The translations under genes and the position numbers were made by a program. The notes beneath the pieces were generated by a model. That model made no database searches. It saw nothing but the letters and a program-made list of their open reading frames with translations, and was not told the origin of the DNA. 64,000 bases of DNA from Desulfotalea sp. (GTDB taxonomy: Bacteria > Desulfobacterota > Desulfobulbia > Desulfobulbales > Desulfocapsaceae). How positions within the stretch are numbered: the stretch's first letter is position 1; the number at the start of each line of letters is the position of its first letter. Location of the stretch: assembly GCA_002733995.1 (NCBI GenBank), contig NVXR01000007.1, positions 549 to 64,548 of the forward strand, written 5' to 3'. Positions 28,454 through 37,865 of this stretch are shown piece by piece.

Positions 28454-28617
28454 TTTCAGGCAGGTTTTCTGACTCCCGGTTCGTCCTACTTGTTGCGTCT
28501 TCCCATCTAAAAGTCAGACAGTGACATAATTGCAACGTTCGTCCCCAGTTACAGCGGCGGGCCCGTTCCGGATTTTGACCGGATTCCCTTTATTTTACTC
28601 GCGTAAAACCTGAAAAT
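28454..28617 (-). promoter_or_regulatory. Cobalamin riboswitch 2
   Basis: The same aptamer signature as at 22621-22797: AAGGGAATCCGG, CCGGAACGGGCCCGC, CCGCTGTAACTGGGG, and GGGAGTCAGAAAACCTG, closed by pairing of TTTTCAGG with CCTGAAAA. It precedes a terminator and the DUF3450-TtpC-ExbBD-TonB operon, placing the energy system under the same ligand as the importer. Confidence 0.95.
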
Positions 28618-28626
28618 TATTGCTTT

Positions 28627-28655
28627 TGATTACAATACAATAGCTGATTTGTCAA
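28627..28655 (-). promoter_or_regulatory. Possible promoter for riboswitch 2 operon
   Basis: A perfect TTGACA (minus strand, 28655-28650) stands 17 bases before TAATCA, a weak -10 box, with the start expected near the 5' edge of the riboswitch. The remaining stretch to the cbiK start (28656-29007) probably holds the divergent cbiK promoter, but I cannot define it. Confidence 0.4.
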
Positions 28656-29007
28656 TTCATACTTGTTGTATCTTCCCTATTCTATGTGATATTAACTCTC
28701 AGCTGTCACAGGAGGCTACATACAGCTGGTAACTGTACCTTAGGGTGAGTTTCTTATTGTATCGCCGATAATGCAGAATTACACTGGCAATCAGGCGCTA
28801 GAAGGAAAAAATTAGTGAAGATTAATTTTTTTATAGAAAAATCAAATGGTTTTCGTATACTATTGGCCGATTTTGGCAAAAGATATGGTGCTAAAGCCTA
28901 ATGTTTATACCGATTGGTTCATGGGGTTGGTAGAAAGCGTAAAAATAAATTTATTATCGTTACAGACTGGCCCGTGTTGGTCAGATATTATTCTCAAAGG
29001 TGAACAA

Positions 29008-29859
29008 ATGCATCAACATGGATATATCGGTCGAAAAATGCGTCTACCAAAATTGCAGACAAATCCTGCTATTGTTATTGCCGCTTTCGGTAGCACCGAC
29101 AAGGCAAAGGCTGCCTTGGATCTTTTTCGAGAAAATTTGGAAAAGGCCCATCCGGGTGTTGCTGTCTATTGGGCGTACACTTCCGAAATTATACGTAAAA
29201 GGCTGAACTTGCCGGGGCTGCAGCAAACGTTGGCCCAGGTAGAGGCTGATGGTTACCGCAAGGTGGTTGTTCAACCCCTGCATGTTTTTCCAGGCACTGA
29301 GTATCAGCAGGTTGCAGAAACATGTGCCTTTTTTCCCGGGTTGCGGGTTTTTCTCAGTGAAACCCTGCTGCATCGCTGGGATTTTGTGAAAGAAATCCTC
29401 AAAGCTGTTGAACCTGAGTTTTTGTCACCTGAAGAAGGCTGGAATCTACTTGCTCTACATGGAACGCCATTGGCCGCTGATCCTGTTAATATTATTTACC
29501 TGGGTTTAGAGCGTATGGTCGCGGATCTATACCCTAATGTTATGGCAGCAACAGTGGAAGGAGTACCCGATCATGATGCGTTTTTTGCAAGGCTGAAGCG
29601 GGACAATCTGGCTGCTCAGTGTAGGCGAATAAAAATCATCCCCATGATGTATTTTGCAGGTCTGCACGCCGAAAAGGACCTGATGGGAGAAACAAACAGT
29701 TGGAAAAGTAGTCTGGAAGAAATCGGTTTTACCGTTGAGTGTCCCACTGTTTCATTCAAAGGGCAGTCTTTCTTTAAGGGGCTGGCCTATTATCCTGAAG
29801 TGACCGAGGGATTTCTTGCTAGGTTGCAACGTACCCTTGAGTTGGCAAAACATTATTGA
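29008..29859 (+). CDS. cbiK: Sirohydrochlorin cobaltochelatase CbiK (anaerobic type)
   Basis: 283 residues, class II chelatase fold. It inserts cobalt into sirohydrochlorin or precorrin-2 without ATP, an early step of anaerobic B12 synthesis. Visible family features are VIAAFGST near the N-terminus, the two histidine segments QPLHVFPGTE and LALHGTP, and PMMYFAGLHAEKD. The start at 29008 has AAAGGTGA upstream; the in-frame extension to 28846 lacks a site and is not family-like. There is no signal peptide, so this is a cytoplasmic CbiK. It is divergent from the B12-controlled TonB operon. Confidence 0.88.
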   Translation: MHQHGYIGRKMRLPKLQTNPAIVIAAFGSTDKAKAALDLFRENLEKAHPGVAVYWAYTSEIIRKRLNLPGLQQTLAQVEADGYRKVVVQPLHVFPGTEYQQVAETCAFFPGLRVFLSETLLHRWDFVKEILKAVEPEFLSPEEGWNLLALHGTPLAADPVNIIYLGLERMVADLYPNVMAATVEGVPDHDAFFARLKRDNLAAQCRRIKIIPMMYFAGLHAEKDLMGETNSWKSSLEEIGFTVECPTVSFKGQSFFKGLAYYPEVTEGFLARLQRTLELAKHY

Positions 29860-29912
29860 GTATCCGTTTGTTTACTGCAATGTCCCACCTTTGCCATAAC
29901 TTTTATCTTTAG

Positions 29913-29930
29913 GTCGCCTTGCCAGGCGAC
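29913..29930. terminator. Possible hairpin terminator between convergent genes
   Basis: GTCGCCT-TGCC-AGGCGAC is a perfect seven-pair stem between the convergent cbiK and acyltransferase genes. A strong T run is lacking on either side. Confidence 0.4.
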
Positions 29931-30015
29931 TCTTAAGTAGCGGCTAAATCACCGGCCTCTCTGTTGTGTGGGGGCTGGATGCTTCGTAGGGTGTGAAGAG
30001 CCTAAAAAGTAAAGA

Positions 30016-30588
30016 CTATTCGAGAGAACTCTGGCTGAGGTTTTTTGCACAAATCCCAACATATTTGGCGCGTATGGCCTCGATGTCGGCGGTTGCATCA
30101 CCGGTGGGGTGGAATGTTGCAAGGAAGCCACCAGTCTTGCGTTTGTAGTCGAGAAAGGCGAGAGCGATGGGTAGCTCTGCTCCAAGGGCTATGTAATAAA
30201 AACCGGTCTTCCATTTTTTTACTTTTGAACGTGTACCTTCGGGTGGGACTGCGATGACCAGGCGTTTGCTTTGATTAAACGCCTCAATAGTTTGCGCTAC
30301 AACGTTGTTTGCCGAAGCCCTGTTGATTGCAATGCCGCCCATCCATCTCATGATCGGACCACGCCAACCCTTAAACAAAGAATCTTTGCCCATCCAGTGC
30401 ATATCTAGACCATAGACAAATGCTATGGATAGCGCCAAGGGAAAGTCCCAGTTGCTGGTGTGGGGGAAGCTAATCAGCACATATTTGGGGTTTTCCGGCG
30501 GGGCTCCCTCCAGTTTCCATCCCCTCAATTTTAGTCCAGCTAAGCAAGTGAATTTGATAATTTGACGTATTATCGGTGTGTTGTACAT
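30016..30588 (-). CDS. PlsC-like lysophospholipid acyltransferase
   Basis: 191 residues. The catalytic HX4D motif is in SFPHTSNWDFPLAL, and PEGTRSK is the substrate-binding block of 1-acyl-glycerol-phosphate acyltransferases. It would transfer an acyl chain to a lysolipid at the inner membrane. The frame is open to 30984, but family length and the first recognisable segment favour the ATG at 30588. It stands alone and is convergent with cbiK. Confidence 0.78.
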   Translation of the reverse strand: MYNTPIIRQIIKFTCLAGLKLRGWKLEGAPPENPKYVLISFPHTSNWDFPLALSIAFVYGLDMHWMGKDSLFKGWRGPIMRWMGGIAINRASANNVVAQTIEAFNQSKRLVIAVPPEGTRSKVKKWKTGFYYIALGAELPIALAFLDYKRKTGGFLATFHPTGDATADIEAIRAKYVGICAKNLSQSSLE

Positions 30589-31180
30589 CGTTATCTTCAA
30601 AGGGGCTCCTTTGATGAAGTTCTTCAGTCTTTTTTGTGTGTGGCCTAGACCGAAGATAGTTATAATTCCGGTATCCCAATAGAAATAAAGGGACTTTAGC
30701 ATCACTGTGCGCGAAAAAATACCAATGAAGTATATCCTTCTCTCTATTGTAATGCAATGTGGGGCGATAAAATTCTCAATCCCATCTGCCAGTTGTTGGC
30801 AAGATGTGAAAATGCAAATTTGTCGATATTCATTGGAACATAGGCAGTGGTTACAGTGATAAAAAAGAGACAGGCGTGGTCCTTCAGCGGACTGCGGCTC
30901 CGTTGCTGTGGTCTGTAATCGGTGTACACTTTTGGCGACAGTGTCGTCCTTAGTTGCCAGTGTCTTGGGTCTGCCTGTGGTCACTTCTTGGGGGACTCCC
31001 CCTGTCTCCTATGCTAATGTGTTGATTGTAAGTAGTATTTTCTCTTCTCTGCTTTGTTCTCTTTCTGGCATTTTCCTTGCTACACGTCTTCCATGATGTA
31101 AAGCCTCCTGATTGTTCATCCCTTAGATGGCTAGAGGGTTTGTGGTCAGGAATAAATAATAATTTAAGAGGAGGATGTAC
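30589..31180. other. Intergenic stretch without recognised gene
   Basis: About 590 bases between divergent genes. Open frames here are short, have no start sites, and resemble no family. It probably holds promoters for both sides; a ribosome site AGAGGAGG ends it in front of the transporter gene. Confidence 0.5.
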
Positions 31181-32809
31181 ATGTCTCGCGTACAGCAAAA
31201 CATGCCCGTGTTTATCATGAGCGCTCTATTGCTGGCATATGGTCTTATTGCCAGTTCTGGAGTACTTTTACCCACAATGAAGTATTTGCACACCCATAAG
31301 ACTATGGACCTTCAGGCTACCATGTGTCTGATTATAGCAGCAATTGGACTCTTTGGTGCTATTGTCAGCAGCGTTAAAAAACCTAGTGATGGTCTGTTTG
31401 ATCGTTTTTTTCTCCAGCCATTAGGTGGGATTATCTTTCTCCTGCTTCTTGCTATGTTCATTCGCTGGTATGCAGAACCCATGGTAAAGTTGTGGAGTTC
31501 AGCACTTGCCCCCCTACTTGGATTTAAGCTCTATAAGGTCTTGAATCTAAACTATGTTGTCTTGGGCCTTCTGGTTGGTGTTGTGGTTACTAACACCATT
31601 GGTATTCCCAAGTTTGCAGCTCCTGGTGTTAAATGTGCCCGATTTGTACTGAAAATGGGTGTTATTATGCTTGGTGCCCGTTACAGCTTTGCTGAACTTG
31701 CAAAGCTTGGTATCTACAGTGTCTGGCTCATTGGTATCTTTGTCTTGGGTACCGTGTTTTTGGTTCTCTGGCTGGGTAAAGTCTTCAAACAACCAAAGAC
31801 CATGACGGGTGTTCTTTCTGCCGGTATGGGTGTTTGTGGTGTTTCTGCAACTGTTGCAGTAGCGCCTGTTGTTAAGGCAAAGAGTGAAGAGATGGCTTAC
31901 ACCATCGGTACCATTCTCTCTTTTGGTATTATTTGTATGTTTGTTTTTCCAACTGTTGGCCATCTTGCCGGGATGAACCCTGTGCAGTTTGGAGCATGGG
32001 CGGGTACCGGTATCCTGAACTCTGCCCAGGTCGCAGCAGCAGCCCTAGCATTTAACTCCGTTGATATTAAGACGCTCAAAGTTGCTGAAATCTTTAACAT
32101 TACCCGTGTACTTTTTCTTCCTGTCATCGTACTTGTCCTCGCCACTTGGTTTGGCAAGGAGACCGGTCAGAAATTAAGCTTTAAAACCGTTGTTATTGAT
32201 AAATTCCCAGTTTTTATCCTTGGTTTTCTTCTTTTGTTTGCGCTTTCTTCGATGGGACTATTTTCCCCACCAAATCATTACAAGGGAAAATTCATTGATG
32301 TAAGTTACAATGAAAGAACTCAGATTACTGATGAAGAGTGGCATAGTCTTGGTTCTGCGATTGCAGATGGTACGCTTACTCTTCTTAGCGAGAGTCAAAT
32401 GTCTGCGGTAAATGATCTACACGATCAGCGTCAGATTGCAGGAAACTTTGACGAACGTGAAGATAAGAAATTGTTCGATAAGGTTGGGCGCAGCCGTATG
32501 GCCGAGTTGGAAGGCATTCTTGCCGCTGCAAAGGCCAAGCAACTTAGTTTGCCGGGTGAGTTAACGTCTATTTTCAATCATGCGGTAAAACAGGTTCATA
32601 AGAAGTCTAAGACGGTTACGACTTTGACAGATGTGATGATTTGGTTTTTTGCTTTTGGTCTTATTGGGCTCGGAATGCAGATAACGAAAAAAGCGATTTT
32701 TCAGGCTGGAGGCTGGCCTCTTTTGATTGGCGGTATTGCCGGTCTTTTAAAGGCGACACTCTCTTTCTTTGTCGTTCTCTGGCTGGTAAAAGATGTTGTC
32801 TTAAATTGA
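31181..32809 (+). CDS. YeiH-family (putative sulfate/sulfite exporter) membrane protein, long form
   Basis: 542 residues. The first 370 residues form some ten membrane helices with family segments such as KFAAPGVKCARFVLKMGVIMLGAR (read here in parts: LKMGVIMLGA, GVLSAGMGVCGVSATVAVAP, GTGILNSAQVAAAA). About 130 soluble, charged residues (about 375-490) then interrupt the fold before two last helices. Common members are near 350 residues, so the insert is notable. AGAGGAGG lies before two ATGs; the second (31181) has better spacing. A role in sulfur-anion transport is only a family-level guess. A tiny membrane protein gene follows at 15 bases. Confidence 0.75.
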   Translation: MSRVQQNMPVFIMSALLLAYGLIASSGVLLPTMKYLHTHKTMDLQATMCLIIAAIGLFGAIVSSVKKPSDGLFDRFFLQPLGGIIFLLLLAMFIRWYAEPMVKLWSSALAPLLGFKLYKVLNLNYVVLGLLVGVVVTNTIGIPKFAAPGVKCARFVLKMGVIMLGARYSFAELAKLGIYSVWLIGIFVLGTVFLVLWLGKVFKQPKTMTGVLSAGMGVCGVSATVAVAPVVKAKSEEMAYTIGTILSFGIICMFVFPTVGHLAGMNPVQFGAWAGTGILNSAQVAAAALAFNSVDIKTLKVAEIFNITRVLFLPVIVLVLATWFGKETGQKLSFKTVVIDKFPVFILGFLLLFALSSMGLFSPPNHYKGKFIDVSYNERTQITDEEWHSLGSAIADGTLTLLSESQMSAVNDLHDQRQIAGNFDEREDKKLFDKVGRSRMAELEGILAAAKAKQLSLPGELTSIFNHAVKQVHKKSKTVTTLTDVMIWFFAFGLIGLGMQITKKAIFQAGGWPLLIGGIAGLLKATLSFFVVLWLVKDVVLN

Positions 32810-32824
32810 TGATGAGGTGATTTT

Positions 32825-32983
32825 ATGAGTGATAAAGATAAAAAGAATGGCAAAAACACAAAAGAACTCGAAGAGAGAGCTCTCTCTGTGTTTAGCAGCG
32901 AAAGAAACGAGGATATAACAGCCTTGGTCCTTTGTTTGGCAACAACATTTATCGTTCTTCTCTTTACCAAATGGTTAGTCTAG
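32825..32983 (+). CDS. Small single-helix membrane protein downstream of YeiH-like gene
   Basis: 52 residues: a charged Lys/Glu-rich N-terminal half (MSDKDKKNGK) and one C-terminal hydrophobic helix ending TKWLV. GAGGTGA sits six bases before the ATG, and the gene begins 15 bases after the transporter stop, so it is likely cotranscribed. It is probably a small partner or stabilising subunit of the transporter. No known family is recognised. Confidence 0.65.
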   Translation: MSDKDKKNGKNTKELEERALSVFSSERNEDITALVLCLATTFIVLLFTKWLV

Positions 32984-33037
32984 AAGAGCGTGTATGAGAT
33001 GATCTTGGTAATGCATCAAGGTTGAGATGTTTTGTTG

Positions 33038-33072
33038 ATCCCACAGTTGCCTGCAAGAGGTGACTGTGGGAT
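33038..33072 (+). terminator. Hairpin after the YeiH-like operon
   Basis: ATCCCACAGT and ACTGTGGGAT form a perfect ten-pair stem with a 15-base loop. Only a modest T-rich tail follows, so termination is plausible but not certain. Confidence 0.45.
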
Positions 33073-33111
33073 GTTCATTTATCCGGATGTTATTCAAAGA
33101 GAGTTATAGAA

Positions 33112-33591
33112 ATGTTCAAAAATATACTGTTATGCAGCCACGGATCATTGGGTGCACAGAAAGCTGAAGAGTATGTGTTTACAAAATTGATGCCCGGTTT
33201 TCCTGGAGCGACGGTGTCCGTTTTAACAATTATTGATAAGGACTGGGCAGAGATGTCTACCGACGACTGGTTGAATACTTCCACCACCAGAACTCAGTTC
33301 AAAGACTATGTGGATGAGCAGCTGGGACGCGAGATTGCTGTTGATTGGCAGAGGATGAAAGAGGCGTATCCACTAGCTGAAAAAGTAAGATATTACAAGG
33401 TGGTTGGCGGCATTGAAGAGACCATGGCTGAGTTGGCGGAGAAACTTGACTGTGATCTGATTGTTGCGGGGGCATATTATAAAAAGCCCAGACGCCTTTT
33501 CTCAACCAAAATGACTCCCGGTCTTGCGGATACGTTGGTCAATAAAGTATTACACCCAATACTTCCCTGTCCTTTATTGACTGTTCCATAA
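33112..33591 (+). CDS. Universal stress protein family
   Basis: 159 residues with the UspA alpha/beta fold: N-terminal strand KNILLCSHGSLGAQKA, a long middle helix, and the C-terminal segment DLIVAGAYYKKP followed by LPCPLLTVP. The usual ATP-binding GxxGS loop is not obvious (GAYYKK), suggesting a non-ATP-binding member. It may be cotranscribed with the YeiH-like genes or act with the signalling genes downstream; about 230 bases separate it from the next gene. Confidence 0.8.
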   Translation: MFKNILLCSHGSLGAQKAEEYVFTKLMPGFPGATVSVLTIIDKDWAEMSTDDWLNTSTTRTQFKDYVDEQLGREIAVDWQRMKEAYPLAEKVRYYKVVGGIEETMAELAEKLDCDLIVAGAYYKKPRRLFSTKMTPGLADTLVNKVLHPILPCPLLTVP

Positions 33592-33822
33592 GCTTACCCT
33601 TGGCGTTTGCCTGAAAATGGACGTAGAGCAAACTCCAGTTTTCGGAAAATATCCTTGCCCGCATGGACTGGTCTTTGGTGAATATGGTGACTTTTAAGAT
33701 CTTTGAAAAGATATGAAAAGTGATTTTATATTCTCAATTACTTACCTGAAAAAATACAATGTTTATGAGACGTGCGGGCTGGTTACGGTGTCCACTTTTC
33801 ACATCCTGTCGTTGGAAAAAAT

Positions 33823-34386
33823 ATGCAAAAAGAATATGATTTAAGTCTGCCTGTTGCCGAGGCAAAAAATCCGCTTGTCTTGGGAAAACTCCTGTCCATC
33901 GAAACTCTTTTCAGGCTCAATCCCCACTGGATGCTCGAGAGTGTAGAGGAGGAAAACGGCAATTTTGAGGCGCATCTAAAGGATCACGTCACAGAGCAAG
34001 AATTTAGCCTTTCCGGTACAATTGCCGCGCCTGAAAAAGGTCGCCTTGTAGTAACTCTGGACCATGAAATTTATCAATCCATAGAGATATTCACCACCAA
34101 AGAAAATTTGATGGGTGTGGTAACCTATGGGTGTACTGAGGAAGAGCTGACAGAAGAGGTAGAGCGCCATGTTGTGTTGTGGCTGCGTAGTGTGAAGGAA
34201 TATCTCAGGATGTATCTTAAAGAGAGCCTCAACGCGAAAATCTTCAGATACGTGATGAACAAGATCGTTTTAACGATGACACCATCCCAGAGAAAAATCT
34301 CGCTTATGCTGATTCGGATCACCGTTGTTGAAATAATTGTGATTCTCTTTATTGTTGTTGGCTATGTCATTTTTGTCTTAAAATAG
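33823..34386 (+). CDS. Hypothetical protein with C-terminal membrane helix
   Basis: About 187 residues. The first 150 form a soluble domain with alternating strands and two helices, similar in outline to SRPBCC-type ligand-binding folds; this is a weak impression. One hydrophobic helix (LMLIRITVVEIIVILFIVV) anchors the C-terminus. The ATG at 33823 is preferred over the frame start at 33772. It is 70 bases upstream of the sensor kinase gene and may be part of the same unit. Confidence 0.5.
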   Translation: MQKEYDLSLPVAEAKNPLVLGKLLSIETLFRLNPHWMLESVEEENGNFEAHLKDHVTEQEFSLSGTIAAPEKGRLVVTLDHEIYQSIEIFTTKENLMGVVTYGCTEEELTEEVERHVVLWLRSVKEYLRMYLKESLNAKIFRYVMNKIVLTMTPSQRKISLMLIRITVVEIIVILFIVVGYVIFVLK

Positions 34387-34456
34387 TGGGCGCTTTTTTA
34401 TAAAACGTCAGTTCAGTTACGTTGTTGTTCTCATCTTTTTTTTGATAAAGGGATAC

Positions 34457-36439
34457 ATGTCACCTGCAGAGCTTGAGAAAAAACAAGACGGCTTAGGGTC
34501 TATTAGGGTTCAGACAAAATTTCTGCTTGGTCTTGCAGCGATCCTTATTGCTTTTTCTGCCCTTGCCTCGGTGACCCTTTATGTTTTACAAAAAAAAGAG
34601 CTTGAAGAGCATGCTTATCAGAAGTCTGAGCTTGTTATGCTCGCCATGGCTGCAAACCGCAGGTATGTGAGAACCGTTCTGCGTCCCAAAATGTATGAAA
34701 TCCTCGGCCACGATCAGTTTATTCTGGAGGCCATGTCATCGTCATATATCAGTCGAAATGTGATGGAGCACTTCAATGACACGGTACATAATTTCACCTA
34801 CCGTCGTGTTGCAATAAATGCACGAAATCCTGACTACGAAGCGAATTCGCAAGAAGTTGAGATGATACATTTCTTTGATGAAAATCCCGCTATTGATGAA
34901 TGGAAGGGTATTGTTAAGGAAGGTGGGCAACGTAATTTTGTGCGGTATAAACCGGTGTATTGGGAGGACTCCTGCACCCATTGTCACGGGGATCCTAAGC
35001 TCGCTCCCAAAGAAATAATCGAGCGCTATGGTGATAGCCGGGGGTTTTACCGGGAGGCCGGTAAGGTCTATGGGGTGATGAGCATTGGTTTGCCAGTGGA
35101 TCTAAATCTTGCCAAAATCAAAGAAATTGCCATAACGGTCTTTGCCATTGTTTTTCCCTCTATTCTTTTCCTTTACGGCATCATTAGTGTTTTTTTTAAC
35201 AGACTCATCGCTCAAAATCTGAATAATCTGCTCAATATTTTTCGGACAGGTCTTGGGGAAGGTGAATTGGCTGTGGAGCGGAAAAATAGTGATGCTGTGG
35301 ATGAAATCTATCAGATGACAACCGTTGCTCGGCAGATGGCGACAGATTTACAGCAAAACAGGAAAAAACTAGAGGATTATGCTGAAAGAATTCTGCAAAG
35401 CAAAGAACTTTTGCAGTCGGTATTCGATGGTATAACCGACCCGGTGGTACTTATTGAGCGTGCAGGCGGGGTTAAAAATGTTAATAAGGCCTTTCTTGAA
35501 CGGTACTCATTCTTTCTTGAAAATATTTTGCATCAGGTCATTACACTTTTACCGATGGATGCCAGCTGTTCTGATGTGTATTCTGCTTTTCCCGATAAAC
35601 CCGTTACTAAAGAAATAGTTTTACCGGGTGGGGAAATTTTCCTTATCTATTTTTATCCAATCCAAGACGAGTATAAAAAAACTGAAAGTCTTGTCTGCTA
35701 TATGAAAGATATTACGGAACAAAAACAACTGGAAGCAAAGATACAACAGACGGAAAAACTGGTGTCCATGGGGCAGCTAGCCGCAGGCGTTGCCCACGAA
35801 ATTAATAATCCTTTGGGGATCATCCTTTGCCATACCGAGCTAATAAAAGATGAGCCTAATCTTTCTGACGAGGCGAAAGAGGATCTGGAGGTAATAGAAA
35901 AACACGCAGACAACTGTAAGGCAATTGTGGCGAGTCTTCTTAATTTTGCCCGTCAGCATAAGTCGATTAAAGAGCTTACTTCCATCAATACGATCATACG
36001 AGAAGTAGTGCAGTTAGCCGCCAATCAGTTTCAACAGCAGAATATTACAATTGATCTGGATCTTCAAGAGGGGCAACCTCTCATTAGTGTGGATATTGAT
36101 AAGCTCAAACAGGTATTTTTCAATCTGATTATAAATAGCGGACAGGCCATTAATGAAAATGGTTATATTCTGATTTCCACAGCCTGGTTGCCGGGAGCAG
36201 AATCTATCCAAGTCGTCGTTGAAGATAATGGTTGTGGCCTTGCTAAGGAGATGGAGGATAAAATTTTTGATCCATTTTTTACAACCAAAGATCCCGGTAA
36301 GGGGACTGGCTTGGGACTGTCGGTAAGCTATGGGATAGTTAAAGATCATAACGGTGAAATCATTTTTGAGAGCATAGAAGGTCGGGGGACTCGGGTGGCT
36401 GTACTCCTTCCAGTGGAAGAGGAAAAAGTATATGAATAA
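34457..36439 (+). CDS. Sensor histidine kinase with DUF3365/Tll0287-like haem c domain
   Basis: 660 residues. Two membrane helices (about 22-45 and 227-250) enclose a periplasmic domain that carries a c-type haem motif, CTHCH (about 173-177), in the Tll0287-like DUF3365 context. A HAMP-like linker and a PAS-like domain (about 320-425) follow. The phosphoacceptor His is near 447 ([11 protein letters not shown]), and the ATPase domain has DNGCG and GTGLGL. It probably senses redox state or a gas through periplasmic haem and phosphorylates the regulator encoded next. The ATG at 34457 has AAAGGGA upstream and overlaps nothing before it; its end overlaps the regulator gene by eight bases. Confidence 0.88.
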   Translation: MSPAELEKKQDGLGSIRVQTKFLLGLAAILIAFSALASVTLYVLQKKELEEHAYQKSELVMLAMAANRRYVRTVLRPKMYEILGHDQFILEAMSSSYISRNVMEHFNDTVHNFTYRRVAINARNPDYEANSQEVEMIHFFDENPAIDEWKGIVKEGGQRNFVRYKPVYWEDSCTHCHGDPKLAPKEIIERYGDSRGFYREAGKVYGVMSIGLPVDLNLAKIKEIAITVFAIVFPSILFLYGIISVFFNRLIAQNLNNLLNIFRTGLGEGELAVERKNSDAVDEIYQMTTVARQMATDLQQNRKKLEDYAERILQSKELLQSVFDGITDPVVLIERAGGVKNVNKAFLERYSFFLENILHQVITLLPMDASCSDVYSAFPDKPVTKEIVLPGGEIFLIYFYPIQDEYKKTESLVCYMKDITEQKQLEAKIQQTEKLVSMGQLAAGVAHEINNPLGIILCHTELIKDEPNLSDEAKEDLEVIEKHADNCKAIVASLLNFARQHKSIKELTSINTIIREVVQLAANQFQQQNITIDLDLQEGQPLISVDIDKLKQVFFNLIINSGQAINENGYILISTAWLPGAESIQVVVEDNGCGLAKEMEDKIFDPFFTTKDPGKGTGLGLSVSYGIVKDHNGEIIFESIEGRGTRVAVLLPVEEEKVYE

Positions 36440-37856
36440 GGACTGTCTCCTCATAATCGACGACGAGCAGGATATGCGAAATGGCCTCAAGAGAATGTTG
36501 GCTCGTAACATTGAGAACCTGGAAGTTTTGACTGCACCCGATGCCGAAACCGGTCTTGAGATGATAGCAGAGATCCCCATTGACTTAGTGTTGCTGGATG
36601 TAAAGATGCCGGGGATGAGTGGCTTTGACATGTTGAGGCAACTGAGCAAGACCAGTCCTTGGCTTACGACAATCATGATGACTGGCTTTGGCAGTATTGA
36701 AACTGCGGTGGAGGCTATAAAACTTGGGGCCTATGATTTTATCACCAAACCTTTTGAGAAAAAGGATATTTGCAGGATCATCAGAAAAAGTATTGAACGT
36801 AAGCAGCTTATAAAAGAAAACTACCTCCTGAAGCAGAAGTTGGGGGCACTGGAAGGAGCCTCTGGTTTTATTGGCCAGTCAGAGACCATGCGTACCTTTT
36901 TGGGCTATGTACAAACAGTCGCCAGGTCTCATTACACAACGCTGATTCGGGGGCAGTCCGGAACGGGGAAAGAGCTAGCTGCGAGGGCGGTCCATAGCTT
37001 GAGTGCGAGAAGTGATAAGCCTCTTATCATGGTTAATTGCCCGGCGATTCCGGAACATCTTCTGGAAAGTGAGTTGTTTGGTCATGCAAAGGGTGCCTTT
37101 ACTGGAGCTGACCATGACCAGCGCGGTCTTTTTGCAGAAGCGGATGGGGGGACAATTTGTCTGGACGAGGTTGGAGATTTACCAATTTCGGTGCAGAGTA
37201 AATTACTTCGAGTACTTCAGGAACATGAAATAAAACCACTTGGGGCTACGAAAACAGAGACGATTGATGTGAGAGTAATAGCCTCAACCAACCTTGATCT
37301 GGAGAAAATGATAGATGAGAAAACCTTTCGAGAGGATCTTTTCTACCGGCTTAATGTGGTAACCTTACAAACGCCGTCTCTCAACGATATTGTTGATGAT
37401 ATCCCTCTGCTGGTGGCTCACTTTACCCGGCAGGTGAGTCGGGAGCTGGGCCTTGGCCCTAAGCAGTTTAGCCAGCGATCCATTGCCGCGCTTATGCAAC
37501 GTAAGTGGCCTGGTAATGTAAGGGAGTTGCAGAACTTTGTACGACGTGCCGTGATGTTTTCTGTGGCGGACATTATTGAGTTTGATGAACTGCAGATTTT
37601 AGATAATCTCCAGCGTAAACCCTCCGAGCCTCAACCGGTAACTGATAGCTATTTCAGTGACGGTCCCATTGCCGAATACAAGCGGGTAAAAGAAGAAGTT
37701 TTAGATCGCTTTACCAAGGAATACATCCAGCGCCTTTTAAAAGAAACGGAGGGTAATGTTTCCAGGGGGGCCGGGATTTCTGGTCTTTCGCGTACCGCTC
37801 TTCAGAAAATCATTCGCAGGTATCATATCAGTGCCGATGACTACCGAGGTAAATAA
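36432..37856 (+). CDS. Sigma-54-dependent response regulator, NtrC family
   Basis: 474 residues: receiver domain (acidic pocket DDE at 10-12, phosphoacceptor Asp 56 in LLDVKMPG, Lys in TKPFE), AAA+ domain with Walker A GQSGTGKE and the sigma-54 contact GAFTGA, and a C-terminal Fis-type helix-turn-helix (GLSRTALQKIIRR). It is the partner of the overlapping haem c kinase. Targets would have -24/-12 promoters; none is obvious beside this pair. Confidence 0.92.
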   Translation: MNKDCLLIIDDEQDMRNGLKRMLARNIENLEVLTAPDAETGLEMIAEIPIDLVLLDVKMPGMSGFDMLRQLSKTSPWLTTIMMTGFGSIETAVEAIKLGAYDFITKPFEKKDICRIIRKSIERKQLIKENYLLKQKLGALEGASGFIGQSETMRTFLGYVQTVARSHYTTLIRGQSGTGKELAARAVHSLSARSDKPLIMVNCPAIPEHLLESELFGHAKGAFTGADHDQRGLFAEADGGTICLDEVGDLPISVQSKLLRVLQEHEIKPLGATKTETIDVRVIASTNLDLEKMIDEKTFREDLFYRLNVVTLQTPSLNDIVDDIPLLVAHFTRQVSRELGLGPKQFSQRSIAALMQRKWPGNVRELQNFVRRAVMFSVADIIEFDELQILDNLQRKPSEPQPVTDSYFSDGPIAEYKRVKEEVLDRFTKEYIQRLLKETEGNVSRGAGISGLSRTALQKIIRRYHISADDYRGK

Positions 37857-37865
37857 TTTTCTTGA

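Noticed and set aside
30589..30984. 132-residue N-terminal extension of the acyltransferase
   Set aside because: Not family-like and without a start site; the normal enzyme length is reached from 30588.
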